From assembly GCA_013398955.1 (NCBI GenBank), contig VWPU01014050.1, positions 1 through 64,000 of the forward strand: a DNA stretch of 64,000 nt, written 5' to 3'. Each line of letters opens with the position of its first letter. Positions within the stretch are counted from its first letter, which is position 1. The notes under the pieces were generated by a model that was given only the letters and a program-made list of their open reading frames with translations, did no database searches and was not told the DNA's origin. Below are positions 46,136 through 58,970 of the stretch, piece by piece. Both the position numbers and the translations under genes were made by a program. The DNA is from Callaeas wilsoni (lineage: Eukaryota; Chordata; Aves; Passeriformes; Callaeidae).

Positions 46136-48396
46136 AGTGCAAATATAGCACAGTAAGTTCTTCTCCAGTAGAAATCATAGTATCTGTGTGAGCTTTCTTG
46201 AAGGGTTTCAAGATCTTTTTTTCAAATTTTAAAGTAGGCAGCAGATTAGTTTTGATTATCCTTTTAAGAATTTTCAGGATGGAATGAGTCGTTCCCCCAG
46301 TGTAGTACAGCAGTCCTTCTGATAGCAGCTTCTGTAACAACCAGGTATCTTCTGTATGGGTCACAGCAAATCTTCCATATAGGTATCTTTTAGTACTTTG
46401 GGTGCCCAGTCATAGAGAACAACTCATGACCCTTTCGGCCCTAGATAAATACAGCACAGAAGGAAGTCTACTGCCTTTACATATTTACAGTTCAAGACAA
46501 GAAACAATAGGCAATACAAACAAATGTAAGAGGCTAACAAAATGGTACAGTAGGCCTGGTATACACAAAACATTAAAATAGTAATAAAAACATTAAAAAT
46601 CTGTATTTCTAAAGGACTTTGTGACATCAAAAAGCCTCTGGATGTTGTCAAGGGGTCAGTGCTGCAGTATACAGAATTCCTGGACAGAAAAAGGGCGAAG
46701 GGAGAAAGGTAAAGGGAGAGAGACCAGACTTCATTAAACCTGCATCTTTGTTTGAGATAATGTAGCACCACTCTCCATCTTCCATTCTGCTAAATATCCT
46801 AATTTATTCTTTACATCCCTTCAGTCATTCACACACAGACACAAGTTCTTACACACTGAGAAACAAAACTTCCCTGTATTGACTTTTAGTATGATTCAAA
46901 ACTCATTTGATGTATCTATATAAACAAGCACCACTAGGAAAACAGAATTAAATAATAGTCCCTAGCAACTGTGTTTCACATATACACAAAATTGTTTAAC
47001 ATGATAACCCTATCGATCAAAACAGAATCTTATCTGAGCATTGAAAGTTATTACTGGAATTTCAAAGGCATTCCTAATCCAGATGTAAATTTTCTACATT
47101 TTTATGCTTCAGTACTAAAGATGGTGAGAAAGAACACGCCAGTGTTTTTCTTTTTTCTTTAGCAGCAGACATGCAATTTTATTTTATTCTTATTAAAAAG
47201 CATTCATTGATTTTATTCAGATTTTAAAGAAAAACTGACTACTCCTAAAAGAAAAGAATATTCCAGTCTAAAAGGTAAGAATTTGATATTGTTAGAGGGA
47301 AAAATACACCTCAAATTAAAGGCTGCTAAGTAATTAATTTGACCTAGAAGAACTCCCGCTTCAGAATGTTCACAGGCAAGGGAATAGAAATTTGCATGTG
47401 CTACATACAGAACAGGCTTGGAAGGTTACCTACATTCTTTCAAGGACTAGATAGCCAGTTCTAAATCCTTGACTGTGTCTAAAGAACACCGTTTTGTTTC
47501 AAAGGAGCTGGTAGTCTCATCAAAGCCACCCTCTATTTTGGTGTTTTTGATGAGGCACTTAACTGTCTTCTCTTCTGCTATTTTTTGAGGTTGACTCAGC
47601 TTTTAGCAGATATGAAGGATGAAGATGGTAGGCAAAGATTGTGGGCACAAACAGTGGCCATCCTTGTGTGCCATCAACTGAAGAGAGGCCAACACCAGAG
47701 TTACTCCACTGGCTCTGTGCTGCCCGGTGCTGCTTATACTGGGGCACTCCACGTGTGCCTTTAGGAAGCCATCTGCACTGGGGTGGAGCAATAAAGACAT
47801 CTACTGTAAAGCAAACATTCTCTCAGGCTTAGCTTTTCCCACTTGATCGTAAGATCTTTTAGATGGAGCCAAAACAAATAGTGTTTATACATGACCTAAC
47901 CCAGTGGGCTCCCAGTGGGTGACATGGGCTCATATTTGCTATTGTGTTACAAAATATTAAGAAGCTATTGTGCTATGTCATTATTATTCAGTGCATGCCA
48001 GAAAGTGCAAATGGTGTTTTTGAAAATCCTCCAGAAAAAGTTAATCTAGTTCTGTAGTTTTGCAGTGTAATGAAGAGTCACTTTCCAGCCAGTCAGAATT
48101 CTAATTACAGCTGACTGCAAAGAGACAAATGAATTTATCTGCAGTCTCAGTTTGCAGTGTAGGCACACACATGCACAATGAAGTGCATGATGAATGATGA
48201 TGAATCCATGATCCCTTCTATATTCCTTTCTCAAAGCATGGTATTTGATATCTGTTCAAAGCACAAAAGAAAGGATAAACAATCATCAGTCATTTTTAAC
48301 AAGAGAAGTTTAGTAAAGGGAAGCAAACAAAATCTGTCTTCAGTTTATGCTACCCATAAAAGAAACAAATTCAAGCGTTGAGCTTTTGAGGGAAAG
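46136..48396. other. AT-rich stretch without a recognised gene
   Basis: Nothing nameable. A 115-codon minus-strand frame at 46424-46771 is hydrophobic (Leu/Phe/Cys/Ile), as expected when A-rich sequence is read in reverse. 47550-47830 is GC-richer, with small frames on both strands. Confidence 0.5.
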
Positions 48397-48530
48397 CAAT
48401 GAGAAAAAACAACCCTTAGTACAAAAAACCCAATTCAAAACATAACAAAGAAACACCCCCCATGAAAAAAAAGCAAACCCAAAACTAAAAAAAGGAGAGC
48501 CAAAACAAACAAACAAAACCCCTCCACACC
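48397..48530 (+). repeat. A/C-rich low-complexity tract
   Basis: Irregular CAAAA, CCAAA and AAACAAACAAAC words run through this tract, which is nearly free of T. It is a degenerate simple repeat like that at 31.4 kb. Confidence 0.8.
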
Positions 48531-51500
48531 TTGACTGAGTCATTTTGGAGTGTGAAAAATGGAAAAATAGATAAAGGAGACAATCTCTTTGTTGTATTCT
48601 CCATGAACCAGAGGACCTAGACAAAAGAACCTGTTAGCTCCTAAACCACCACTCCCTGTGTTTGAGAAGGATGTCCTAAAGATATCAGAATGACCCCTGT
48701 GAGTATGGGTGGAGCGACCTCTCTGCCCAGTGACTTCACCACTGTGAGCTTTCCAGCGGTGGCTGCCTTACGCCAGGCTTACTCCTCACTTGGTAGCAAG
48801 CAGTGCATTCAGACTGAAGTATTTTGACAGGTAGCAAGATACCATGGCACAAAGCCACAGTACCAGTGCTGAAGAGAAAGGGGAGAGGCTTTGCCAAAAT
48901 ATACTCCCTCAAAGGTAGCTGCTTACTGTAATCACACATCATTTATTGAGTATGAAAGGCAGTCTGATACAGGCAGGGTGCAATGACCTTGCAATTCATT
49001 TCACTTTTCCTTGTCACAGACAAGACACAGCTGGGTCAGACTGACGTTCTTACCTGCTATCTGACCAATATGTGCTTTTTTTGCCCCTGCCTAGCATTAG
49101 TTTTCTTTATACAAACCAATTAGGAGAAATTCCTCTTCAGAAGTTAGCGGGTCAGATACAGTGCAGGTGTTTACACTGACCCAACTCGACTGCTCACTGC
49201 TGAATCTGTCCAGAGCACTATCCAGCATGTCAAAGGTCTCCAGACACCATAGGGACCTTGCTGAACTTGCCTGTGCTTGCCCAGAGTGGAAGGGGAGACC
49301 ACCAGGACTTCCAGAGCTGTTCCAAAAACTGCTTGTCCTTGCATGATGCATCATGGAATTTATCAGCCTGGTCTGGCAGAAAAATAGTGTTGAGGGTTTT
49401 TCAGAGAGCATTTCAGGAACATCTTACTGCATCAGTCTGGGTTTCTCACTATTGGAATTTACAGGCTTTATTAAACATGTCTGTGCAGTTCCATGTATCA
49501 CATGGTTTTCCTGAGTTTTAACAGGTTCATTAGTTTTGTGACAAACAACATTACTATAGATAAGATATTTATACAGAATAAGATGGAACACATATAAAAA
49601 TATTAACCGTGTTAGGCAGCTTCATGTTTTAGATGCCACCCAGTGTCTGAGTTCTTCTCTTATCTGCAGGTCCTTTTCCTTAAGTAATTAGGGTATTTTG
49701 TTGACATTAAAAGGCTTGACAGCTTGAATGTCTTAGAAAGTTTAAAAGTATACATTCACCTCTTTCCACTGCACCCAAATTCCCTTTCAGTCTTCTCATA
49801 GCATACAAACTGTGCTGTACTCCCTGGAAAGCTGACTGATTTCATTGAACTCTAGACAGCCAGGATAAAAATATTGTTGACACATACGCAGATAAGAGGA
49901 TGTGGGCAAATTTTGGCAGGTGACCATCTAGTGACATGACAAATTTGCTGCTTTCAAGCCATGTGCCATAAACCAGCATGTATGCACTGTCTTTTTTTAG
50001 TCCATAGCACACATTGCATAGATGTGACAGTTAAGAGATCTGTTGTTATAAAATAGATATGCTGTAGGTAGTAAACATGGATTTATTTTGTTAATGGGTT
50101 TACTTGCAGAAAGGCACTAACTCTTAGTGCATATAGTTGCTGAGGATCAGAATGTGCATTCATTCAGTAGGCTCTAAGTACTCCTGTGGCAAATATCCCT
50201 TTGTTCCAGCTATACTGTGTTTGGTGGTTTTTTTGCTTTATTTCTCCTAATTAATATTCAGACAGTGCTCATTATTATTTTCCCAGGAAAGCCATGCATT
50301 ACTTCATTTTGGTTAATCAGATCTTCTCCATTTGTTACTCTTTTCTCTTTCTGTTTTATAGAGCATCAATATGTTTTACATGTGCTTCCCTGATCTCTTG
50401 CTTTGAGGTAAGAAAATTTCATGGTGCAAAGAGCAGACCAAGAATTTTTCCTCATAAATGAAATGAAAGCAAAATATTCACCTCTGCAGTACTTTTACAA
50501 ATCAAAGGGTAGGATAAGGATTTAGGATTCTCTCTGATGAAAAAAAGAAAAAAGACCATAGAGAGTACTGAAAGTCCTGGGTACAGGATACAGAAGGCAA
50601 AGGCATACAAGGTAAGAAAAATGTTGTGTTATGTCCCCAGTCTTTGCAACATTTACTCCCAGGCACTTGGGATGCTGTTAAACAATAACACCTTATGATG
50701 GTTTTACAAGAGTAAAAGGGGACAATCTTCAATACTAGTAGAGCCATCCAAGCACTTCTGAATTCCCCACTGAGCCAGGATTCAGCCACTTTAAGAAAGG
50801 GTTCTTGCAGGCACCACATGGTGGATGTGGCAGAACTCAGCCTATAGGTTTCTCCTGAGTCTCTTCTGTATTTCATAACATGCAAAGTCATGCAAAGAGA
50901 TATCATGCTCAAGGAGCTGGAAACCAAATTCAAATTGATGTAATATGGCTGGGAAAAATAGGCTCATGAAATCTGACATTAGTTTTTGGCCTTCCTGTTA
51001 CTATGGGAATTCTAATGTAACAGTTTTCTTCATAGCTTTTAGGCCATCAGTTAAGAAAGACTTTGAGATTTTTACTATTTGCACAACACAAAATATATGA
51101 AGTTTATCTACTTTCCTATGGTGGCAAATAAGAAAATGATGGAGCTGATCTCCAAACTGAACTTTATTATCAACAAACTAAATTCACAGGCACTGCTGGT
51201 GTAAATGTCCTGAAGTCCAGTTCATGTCAACTCTTAGAGTGCTTCTTACAGAAAAACTCATGAAAAACTCAATTTCTAGCTGTTTTCTCATGAACCAGCT
51301 TTAAATTAGTTTCATCTAATCATCATTAGCTTCTTATTAGTGAAGCCTTAGACTCCAGTACTTCTCTTCAATCTCTGTTTCAGCTCATACATCAGTAGAC
51401 CTTCTGGAATGTATGCTGTAAAGACATATAAGGCTGATAAAAATACTTTTCCAGCATCAAAGCTGGCTAACAGCTCCGAAACAAATGGAAGGCCTGCATA

Positions 51501-52444
51501 CAAATGGAATTCCTGTGAATTTTTTAATCACGGAAATACAATTTTTTTTTTTTTTAATTTGTCCTCTTCAAAGATCTAGGTGCTTTCTTTCTGGTAATAT
51601 TGGAGTTTCCTGTTCCTGCAACTCACTTTTCTTGCCACAGAAAAGAAATGTACCTTGCATAACTCCCAATGTTTTGTGGATATTTCCCAGATTTCACACT
51701 GAAATTGACATTCACCACCCAAAAAACTGCTGAGTCAACAGCAACAACTGCAAATCAACATAGTTCTTCCATTTATACACAAAAATGTCATATTACAAGA
51801 CACTGCACATGCATTAAGATCTCTTTTCTTCCATACTTTCAGGGCAAAAGGGTCTTTGCTATCAGGCATTCAGAAATTCAACAGACTTTTCAACTTTAAA
51901 ATTCTTTTTCTTGCAAATAGAGTATAAGAAAAAGTTCCAAGCTTAAAGAGTTATGTTATAAAAACCCCAGTGCTTAACATTCCCTCTTTGTGCACAAACT
52001 TTTTTTGTTTTTTTTCATTTTAATCATAATTTATAAACTGGAGTTTCACCATCCAGCTGCTAGTGTTGGGTATACATTCCAGAGCAGCACTTGAATGTAC
52101 AGCAGTTCAGCTGTAGCAGAGAATTTTACCGGTTTTTCCAGCAGGTCCCAAACCCAGCATGGCACTGGCTGCAGAACAATGCAGATATAGCAACAGTTAC
52201 TGAAAGATAAGAAGAAAGGAGGGAAAAAGAATCACAAAGGAGGTTGAAAATTGATTGCAAAAAACTCTGCAACAATTTGTATTATTGAAAGCCAAATTTA
52301 GCATAACTAAACAGTTTTGATAAATCACGGGTAGCCTGTACAGCATCATCATGGAGTGTAGAATGTTATGATTCTATTCTCCAGGCATTTTTCACTAATT
52401 TTACAAACTATTCTGTTTTGCAGAGTTATTTCCTACCTTCAGGT
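48531..52444. other. Mostly AT-rich stretch without a recognised gene
   Basis: At 49097-49411 both strands are open in a GC-richer patch, and at 50502-50933 a 143-codon minus frame is open. Neither shows a motif or flanking splice signals that I trust. A T-run lies at 51541-51555. Confidence 0.45.
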
Positions 52445-52594
52445 TTACGTTGCATATAAGAACCTTCCAAGAAACAGGCTGGATTTTTCCCTAGAATTTT
52501 TTTCCAACACATCAGATTCCTGTAAGTACATGGGTGGGAGGTCAGCCATCCTTTTGGTCTGGCTTTCAGTCATGCTAGTGGCATCAGATCCATC
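52445..52594 (-). other. Candidate terminal exon, 49 codons (unrecognised)
   Basis: On the minus strand a strong acceptor (CTCCCTTCTTTACTCTTTCAG) precedes 52594. The following frame runs 49 codons to a TAA at 52445. The start is polar and protein-like (DGSDATSMTESQTKRMADLP, then PMYLQESDVLEK). The frame is also open upstream of the acceptor. A donor-like CTGAAG|GTAGGA lies just after the stop, so a non-coding or frame-shifted internal exon is also possible. The family is not recognised. Confidence 0.27.
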
Positions 52595-53235
52595 CTGAAA
52601 GAGTAAAGAAGGGAGTCTGATGTCCAGAGGAAACCACAGGCAGCTGCCAAACAATTGAGGGAGGGAATGAGCTGCTTGGACGCAACTCCAGATAATCATT
52701 GTGTTGTTACACAGCATGTCCAGACTACAACATAAATTCAGTCAGAATAGGGAAAAATGGACTGGGAATCTCAATGACTGATAATCACCTCAAGATGATT
52801 ATCAACAATACCCAGCATAATTTCTATGCTTATTGCATTTCCATTTTCTTCAGTGAAAAGATACTGTACTTCTGACAGCTCTTCTGTAGCAAGTCATTTC
52901 ACTGAGTTCTCTTTGCACCATCATCTGTGAAAATAACAGAAAATAAGGGCAAAGGAAAGATAGAAGCTAGAAAACAACAATTCTAGAAAAATAATCTGTA
53001 AAATGGAATAAGGAGTAAAAGAAAAACAAAATACATGTTTAACAGAGCAAAATGTTGGATGGCAGGCAGGGAGGATAACCATATTGCCCCAGGTGCTGTT
53101 AAGGACTTTTCCCTCTGTCTTTAAATTTTTATATCAGTTTTCTTCAATAATCAGAATGAAAAACAAAAAATTGTGAGTTTTAAAAATTGACCTCTGCATA
53201 TTGTCAGACAGGAGACAGATGAACATAAGGCAGTG
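52595..53235. other. No recognised feature
   Basis: AT-rich unique sequence. Nothing is nameable. Confidence 0.5.
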
Positions 53236-53293
53236 TGATGAACCAGAATTTTCTTGAGGTCCATTCCAACTCCATCTCCTACAATCTCATGAT
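53236..53293 (+). mobile_element. Old CR1 3' tail
   Basis: TTCTTGAGGTCCATTCCAAC, then TCCATCTCCTACAATCTCAT, follows the CR1 3' end (GAGGTCCCTTCCAACCC, then ATTCTATGAT). It is more diverged than the other copies, with only the last 55-60 bp visible. Confidence 0.5.
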
Positions 53294-56229
53294 AAGGCAG
53301 AATGTTATCAGAGACAGATACCTAACTGACAAAAGTAACTGATCACGTTGAACAAATGTGAGAGACAGGATCATTTTTTAAAGAATTCTTAAGAAAATAC
53401 TGTACAGGATTTATATTGTGACAGAATGATCTAAGTGATTTTGGTTTATGGTTCAGGATTACTATTTGCTTCATGTGAACTGGAACACTTGTTTCTGTTG
53501 GATGCTACCCTGTTAAAAAAAATCCCCCGTGGCTTCTCTTTCAGATATAAATAAAACTGCAAAAAATATGTGGAGTGTGGATGAAGGAGAAAAAACAACA
53601 GATCCAGACTCCCTGGTACCATTCAGTGGCAGCAGATGCCAAACATAACAAGTAACTTTTACAACAAGCATTACCGAATAGTCACCTTTCTCATGAAAAC
53701 TCTGAGGCAAAAAAAAAAAAGACAGTTTAATTCGGCGTTTCTTGATAAGCACTTTTCAACAATCCATAAAATGTGGGTATCTCCAATGTAATGAGAGAAA
53801 TCAGTGCTTGCTCTTGCATTTAGAGCTACAGTCTAAAACTGAGCATGAAGTTGTGTAGGTCTAGCATTAAGAGATGGCACCTTGCAACCTAGAATGAAGA
53901 AAGTGACCCAATCTGCTCCCTATTCTAAGGCCACATATACTTGGACCACTCATGAAAGATATTGTCCAAAATACTGTACAGTGTCTCTTGAAAGAGTTCG
54001 TTCACATTTCATCCACACTGCACATATTAGAAAGTTTTGCCATTATCTGCCCAAAACCTTCCCATATGCAAATAAAACTTTACTTCTTGTGACACTGTGA
54101 GGGAAATGTAAGATTTTTCACCATCACTTTTCTTTACACCATTATTTAAAACTTCTAATCTATTAGATTAGTACCACATCCTTCATTGCTTCCTCAGTTT
54201 TTCCTCAAAGATTATGTTATTTAATTTTTTATCCTTTTTGTTGCTGTTCCTTGAAGTACTTTTAGTTAGTCTACACCTTTTTTGCTGTCTTCTGCAGACA
54301 CACTATATTCTTGGCCTGGAGCCTAAACATTAAGTAAAAAAAAAATAAATTTATGCCTCATGTTTCTTATGCCTTATGTAAAATGCTGCTGTTAATAAAC
54401 CCACAATGAAAGAGCAGATGATATTCTTACTGGTTAGTTCTTGTTTTGCATTTGTGTGTTTCATATTTTCTTCCTGACTGATCCTTTTTTTTAAAATTCC
54501 AGCAGACAATTTTCAAGTTTTTTAATTTAAAGAGTTAATCCTTTCTCAGTCTTTCACTTATCTATAGAATAAGTGCAAAATTATTAAGCCTGAAGCAGTT
54601 TCATCAACTAAATTACATTTGAAGGACTGGCCAAGACCTGTGCTATCAGCTTTATAACATCTTGGCATTTTGGCTGTTAAGTGTTGACTATTCGTTTTTG
54701 ATATGGCTTGTTGACTCGCTGTTGTTGTAGATGGAGAGACAACAACTTCTTACCAGTTTCAGATAGCTTTCCTGGGAAGCAGATGTGTCTTTGAAAATGC
54801 AGCTTATGGTAACTACTCAAAGCTATCAAGGGAAATGGTTTTTCTAAAGACAAAAGCTACTTAGCATTTTGGTTCAGTAATGTGCAATGGCTTTCATTCA
54901 GTAGATGTGTATTTCTCAATATTGCAAGTTATTTTCCTCATCTTCTTCGATGGACAATGCCAGAAGCGTTTTTTTACCTGTCTAAGGGGTGCACAGATTT
55001 TATGATGTTTTTCTGTAGTATATCTTTGTCACTTTTGTTACCCACTTTGTAAAGAAGGACAAAGACAGGCTCCAGTCACATTACTTTCACAGACAATTTT
55101 AGTGCACGTAGTTCTCTGCCAGTATAGCTACTTCATCAACATAGAGAAATGGTAATCCTTGTACAGTTCAGGTTGGACTTTACCACCAGAGGGAGTCTAC
55201 CTAGCTCCACATGAACAAAATATGCTCTGATTTCACAATTTCAGACCATAGATTTTACAAGAAAGTCCAAGAATACAAAATATAATAACCTGAGTGGCAA
55301 CCTTGAAGTATGTTCTGAATATAAACTGTGTTACCAAGTGCAGTGTAAACACTTCCATTAGAAAAGGAAGTTGATGTATCTTAAATTACTGAATTAATAA
55401 AGTAAAGTAACCTGCTGTTTATGCCAGTTTTGACATAAATGTCTGATAAAAATGAAAGCCGACACATTGTTTTTCTTTGAGAAAGAATAATATAAAATCC
55501 TTTGACTGAGACCAATGAATTTTTCCAGAAGCAAAATTCTCATCTAAAATGTTCCATGTCAACATACAGACTCAGTCAGCAAAAAGAAATATATTGTGGG
55601 CAATAGCTTAGAGCTGTTATAAGAGAACAAAAGGGTCACTAGTCCAAAATAGCATTTTCTTCATTTTTTAATATTCCGGTTAAAACATAGTATGGGAATT
55701 TCCTAATGCTGATGGTTTATGTTCAGGATCTCTTAAGAGAAGTGGCTTTGAAATCACATTTACTCTCTTAATCAGAAAACCCATAATGCATTCTGATCAT
55801 TCTGAAGTCATAATTACAAATCCACTAACATTTTTCATTTTATTTTATTTGAATATTCTAATACTTGGACCTAAAAGATAGACTATTTAAATGCTGACAT
55901 TGTGCTACCTATCAGAACATCAGAGAAGACTATAATTTCCTCTGTTTTAAAAGGCTTAAGTAAAAATGTATAAGTCTCTAAAAAAAATTGAATTAATTTA
56001 TCCTGTGTAATATTCAAACAAGTTACACTGATAATGATCTTAGCTCAGCATACATAAGTTGTTTAGATCATATAGAAAGATGTATTACATATTTTTAAAT
56101 TCTACCCTGAATTCCACATTATATATGCAAAAACAAAGCAAGTAATCATATCTTTGCATGCCTCCCTATGTTCTCATTGGCAGCTTTCAAAGCACCTCCT
56201 GAATGCTCCAGCTGTATCCTCAGTATGCC
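53294..56229. other. AT-rich stretch without a recognised gene
   Basis: About 2.9 kb of AT-rich unique sequence with homopolymer runs (A-run at 53709-53720). No repeats or coding signals are recognisable. Confidence 0.55.
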
Positions 56230-57010
56230 ATAAATACAGGTGCAAGAGTTCACAGCACCTCAAGACATACCATTCCTCCTCAATCCCCATGCACTCATCT
56301 GTGCCCAGTGAGAAGATGGAAGGGGCCCTGCTACAACATTTCTTGGAGCCTGGACAAGGGAGGATGCTGAGCAGGTGTAGGATCCAGTTCTTTGTGAGAT
56401 GCTCAGCCTTCCTCATCTTTTCTCCATGAACAGTCAGTGCCTGGATCTGACAACATGTATCAGGTTGCAGAGCACAGCAAACATCAGTCTTCATAGGTTC
56501 CTGCTGCCTAAACACCTGTGCAAAAGCACTGGTGCTAGAAGTGCACTTGCATTTCTTCCAGTCCCCCCAGTCAACACCATTTCTACAGTGTTGCCTCTGG
56601 ACAAGCTCTGATAGAGCAGCAGCCTGCTGCAAGAGAAGGATGTGCCAGCATTGCTTTTTCAGCCCTCCCTTGAAGAACAGGCACATAGAAGTCACCCTGG
56701 CGCATGGACTGACTGAATGACAGTAAATGCTGGGGCACATACCAGTATCACAAAATGAAGAAATAGTACCTACCAGATGTATACCCTTGTTAATGTGCTG
56801 TCAGGGACAGCAGTGATGGTGAAGACCACACAGAGAGTCCTGAAGTCTCTTCCTGGATGACCAACCCACAGGAACCAGCACATTCTCCTGAGTGGGCAGA
56901 CCATATCCTGTGGTTGCACGGACTGTGCTTCATCCTCTTCTGGTCCATGTAACCAGCCTTGTTTTCTGGGAAGGAGATGGGACATTGCTTCTCCAGACAG
57001 CACAGAGAAG
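56230..57010 (-). pseudogene. Decayed PIF/Harbinger-like (HARBI1/ALP1-type) transposase relic
   Basis: Minus-strand frames joined in order resemble a DDE_Tnp_4 nuclease. First comes CPIS-PENKAGYMDQKRMKHS (about 56922-56990), like the YxNRKxxHS block. After a frame change come SVQPQDMV and VGHPGRDFRTL (56833-56865), like the VGxPGxxHDxRVL block. The His of the HD pair is lost by a small deletion. About 123 codons further on, CNLIHVV and LFMEK (56416-56478) recall the C-terminal LHNxCE/FMEEW block. A possible REALCELL-like end (RCCELL) follows near 56250. Order and spacing fit the family, whose members cut DNA at transposon ends or, as HARBI1, are domesticated. Frameshifts and stops make it inactive. 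No terminal inverted repeats or TSD were found. The 188-codon frame at 56174-56740 is a mixed-frame passage through this relic. Confidence 0.48.
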
Positions 57011-58200
57011 GCAGCTGCTTACTCCGGTTGTGGCTCCTGCTGCACCGAGAGCCGCAAGTGGAACTTTACCTTGGTGGAGGCAGGCCCCTTCCCAGCAGGT
57101 GCCTCTTGCCAGCATGGCAGTACACTCTTTTATGAAGTCTCTGGAGTGTTTAGGTAAAAGTCAAAGAAACTAGAGCTCAGTCCACACAGGTGTGCACGTC
57201 CAACTCTTTTGATCTCACTAGAAAACAGATACCTGGAGGATCTTGGGTACTTGAAGTAAATTTTTAGAGAAGAAAGCCTGAAACCAGTGCCACTGCATGT
57301 CTGTGCAAGTCAGAGTTGTATACATTGGCTTTCTAAGTACGCTACTGACAAAACTTAGCCAAATGTAGGATCAGAGCAGAGCAACAGCCACAACTAACAA
57401 AATTATGGTCTTATCTCAACCACTAAAAAAATTGTTCCCCAAAATGAATATAGGGTAAATCTTCCAAATTTCAACAACCAGATCATTTATATTTCAAAAC
57501 CTGAAGACTAATTAACCTTATAAATATTTAAGTTGGTTTTGCTGGGGGTGACACTACGCGACATGAATGTCTAAGCCTTTCTGAAAGTTTCAACTACTCT
57601 GTCTAGATCCAGACTTTAGTACTGAGCCAGATCTATTTAATTTTTAATGATCTAAAGGTACTGCAACTGAACAACAGTTCAATCATTAGGTATGACATAA
57701 TAAATATTCTCTAAACACGAATCTTGATTCTTAACAATTGTTCCAAAACCATCGTGTTTTCTTCACCTCTACTCACATGTGCTATTCATTACTTATTTGC
57801 TATACGAGAACTATAATAATACTTTTAGTCCTGTGTCTCTGTCACCAAGTGCAAGTGGGAGTTGTTTTCAGACCACCTGAGACAAAATCAGTCAGGCTTT
57901 TTGGAGTGCAAACCCAGATGGATCCTGTCTGGGCTGCCAAAATAATTTCTAACTGTGCCTCTGAGCTGTCTGGTTCACTCAGCGATAACCTCCCATAAGA
58001 CAGCGCAACAAAAAACAGAGCACAAGCGCATCCTCTGCTAACACAGAAGAAACTGGGCCAAACTTAAGTTAAGCCAGGTGACACATTTCCTCAGAGCAGG
58101 TACTGCTCCCAATCCATGTCTTGAACTGCTGGCTGTCATCAAGTGATTCCCAGCTTGTGGATCTTATTTGTTTAATCATTCATCCAATGCCTTCCAACAG
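57011..58200. other. No recognised feature
   Basis: 57011-57180 is GC-richer and may contain the upstream part of the Harbinger-like relic, but I could not follow it. The rest is AT-rich. Confidence 0.4.
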
Positions 58201-58263
58201 CCATCATTCCCACTGGCACAGCAGGCGGGTCCACTGAGGCAAATGGCCAGAGACAGCTCCCAG
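58201..58263 (+). other. Candidate small exon, 63 bp
   Basis: CATCCAATGCCTTCCAACAG (ending 58200) and CTCCCAG|GTGAGCAGC (donor at 58264) bound exactly 21 open codons in phase 0/0. The reading is PSFPLAQQAGPLRQMARDSS plus Q, a Gln/Pro-rich low-complexity style common in regulatory proteins. The frame is open for 154 codons around it (58168-58632), so the exon borders are not needed to explain the openness. The family is not recognised. Confidence 0.2.
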
Positions 58264-58737
58264 GTGAGCAGCTGGGGAAACAGCTGTGTGACACCACAGA
58301 TCTCAACATCTCTCGTAAAAAAAAGGCTCCAAATCAGCATCTATTTTGTAGAAACTCAGTTGGTCTATGAAGAGGAAGGCACGTATGTTTCTTGGAAGAA
58401 AGTATTCAAAATCTTCAAGGATTTCAAATATATTAAAAAAATTAGTTCCATGGACTGGTTGTGTTTATTGTTCTGGAGAAATCAGCATGTCAGCATGTTT
58501 ATGATCTACATTCCCAGAATTAGGCAGGAAGTGGGAAGCTGCTCTTCCTTCTTCCATTTTAATCTCAGAACTGCAAAAAAAGGAACTGATACATCAGTCC
58601 ACTATCTTTCTATTACTGTGTCAGTACACTAGCAACTACAGGAAGAGAATTTAGTGATCTTCAGAACAAGCTTTTTTTTGTTTTAATTAAATATTTTAAT
58701 TTTTCTCAAATATTTCTGTTTGTTTCTCTTTTGGCTG
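58264..58737. other. No recognised feature
   Basis: The 154-codon plus-strand frame continues through here, Ser/Lys/Phe-rich without a motif. I do not call it a gene. Confidence 0.4.
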
Positions 58738-58970
58738 ATATATATAGATCAATAGATAGATATAGATATAGTTATAGATATAAAATATACACAGTGATAG
58801 ATATACACAGATAGACATAATAATATTTTGTATACTGAAAGAGTATATATAGACATTATTTAGAGTGTGTATATATATACACTATATATACTCAAATAAG
58901 AATATATATAGTCTCTATACACCACAAATATAGACTATACACTACATATAAGTACTTCATCTATATGCAG
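58738..58970 (+). repeat. AT-rich TATAGA-type simple-sequence tract
   Basis: About 230 bp of irregular TATAGA, TAGATA and TATATACAC words, for example AGATAGATATAGATATAG near the start and GTGTATATATATACAC near 58865. It is a degenerate microsatellite with many short palindromes. Confidence 0.85.

Noticed and set aside
49097..49411. Overlapping open frames on both strands in a GC-richer patch as a gene
   Set aside because: Both strands are open at once, no acceptor/donor pair was convincing, and no motif is recognised.
50502..50933. 143-codon minus-strand open frame
   Set aside because: No recognisable motif. Ser/Leu/Cys-rich composition and a Phe run from an A-rich stretch fit a chance open frame.
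56174..56740. 188-codon minus-strand open frame, the longest in the window, as an intact gene
   Set aside because: It crosses the Harbinger-like relic in frames that differ from the recognisable motifs, and it starts without any gene context. It is explained as a passage through a decayed sequence.
58738..58970. Centromeric or other satellite DNA
   Set aside because: There is no fixed monomer length. It is short, irregular TATAGA-type simple sequence.
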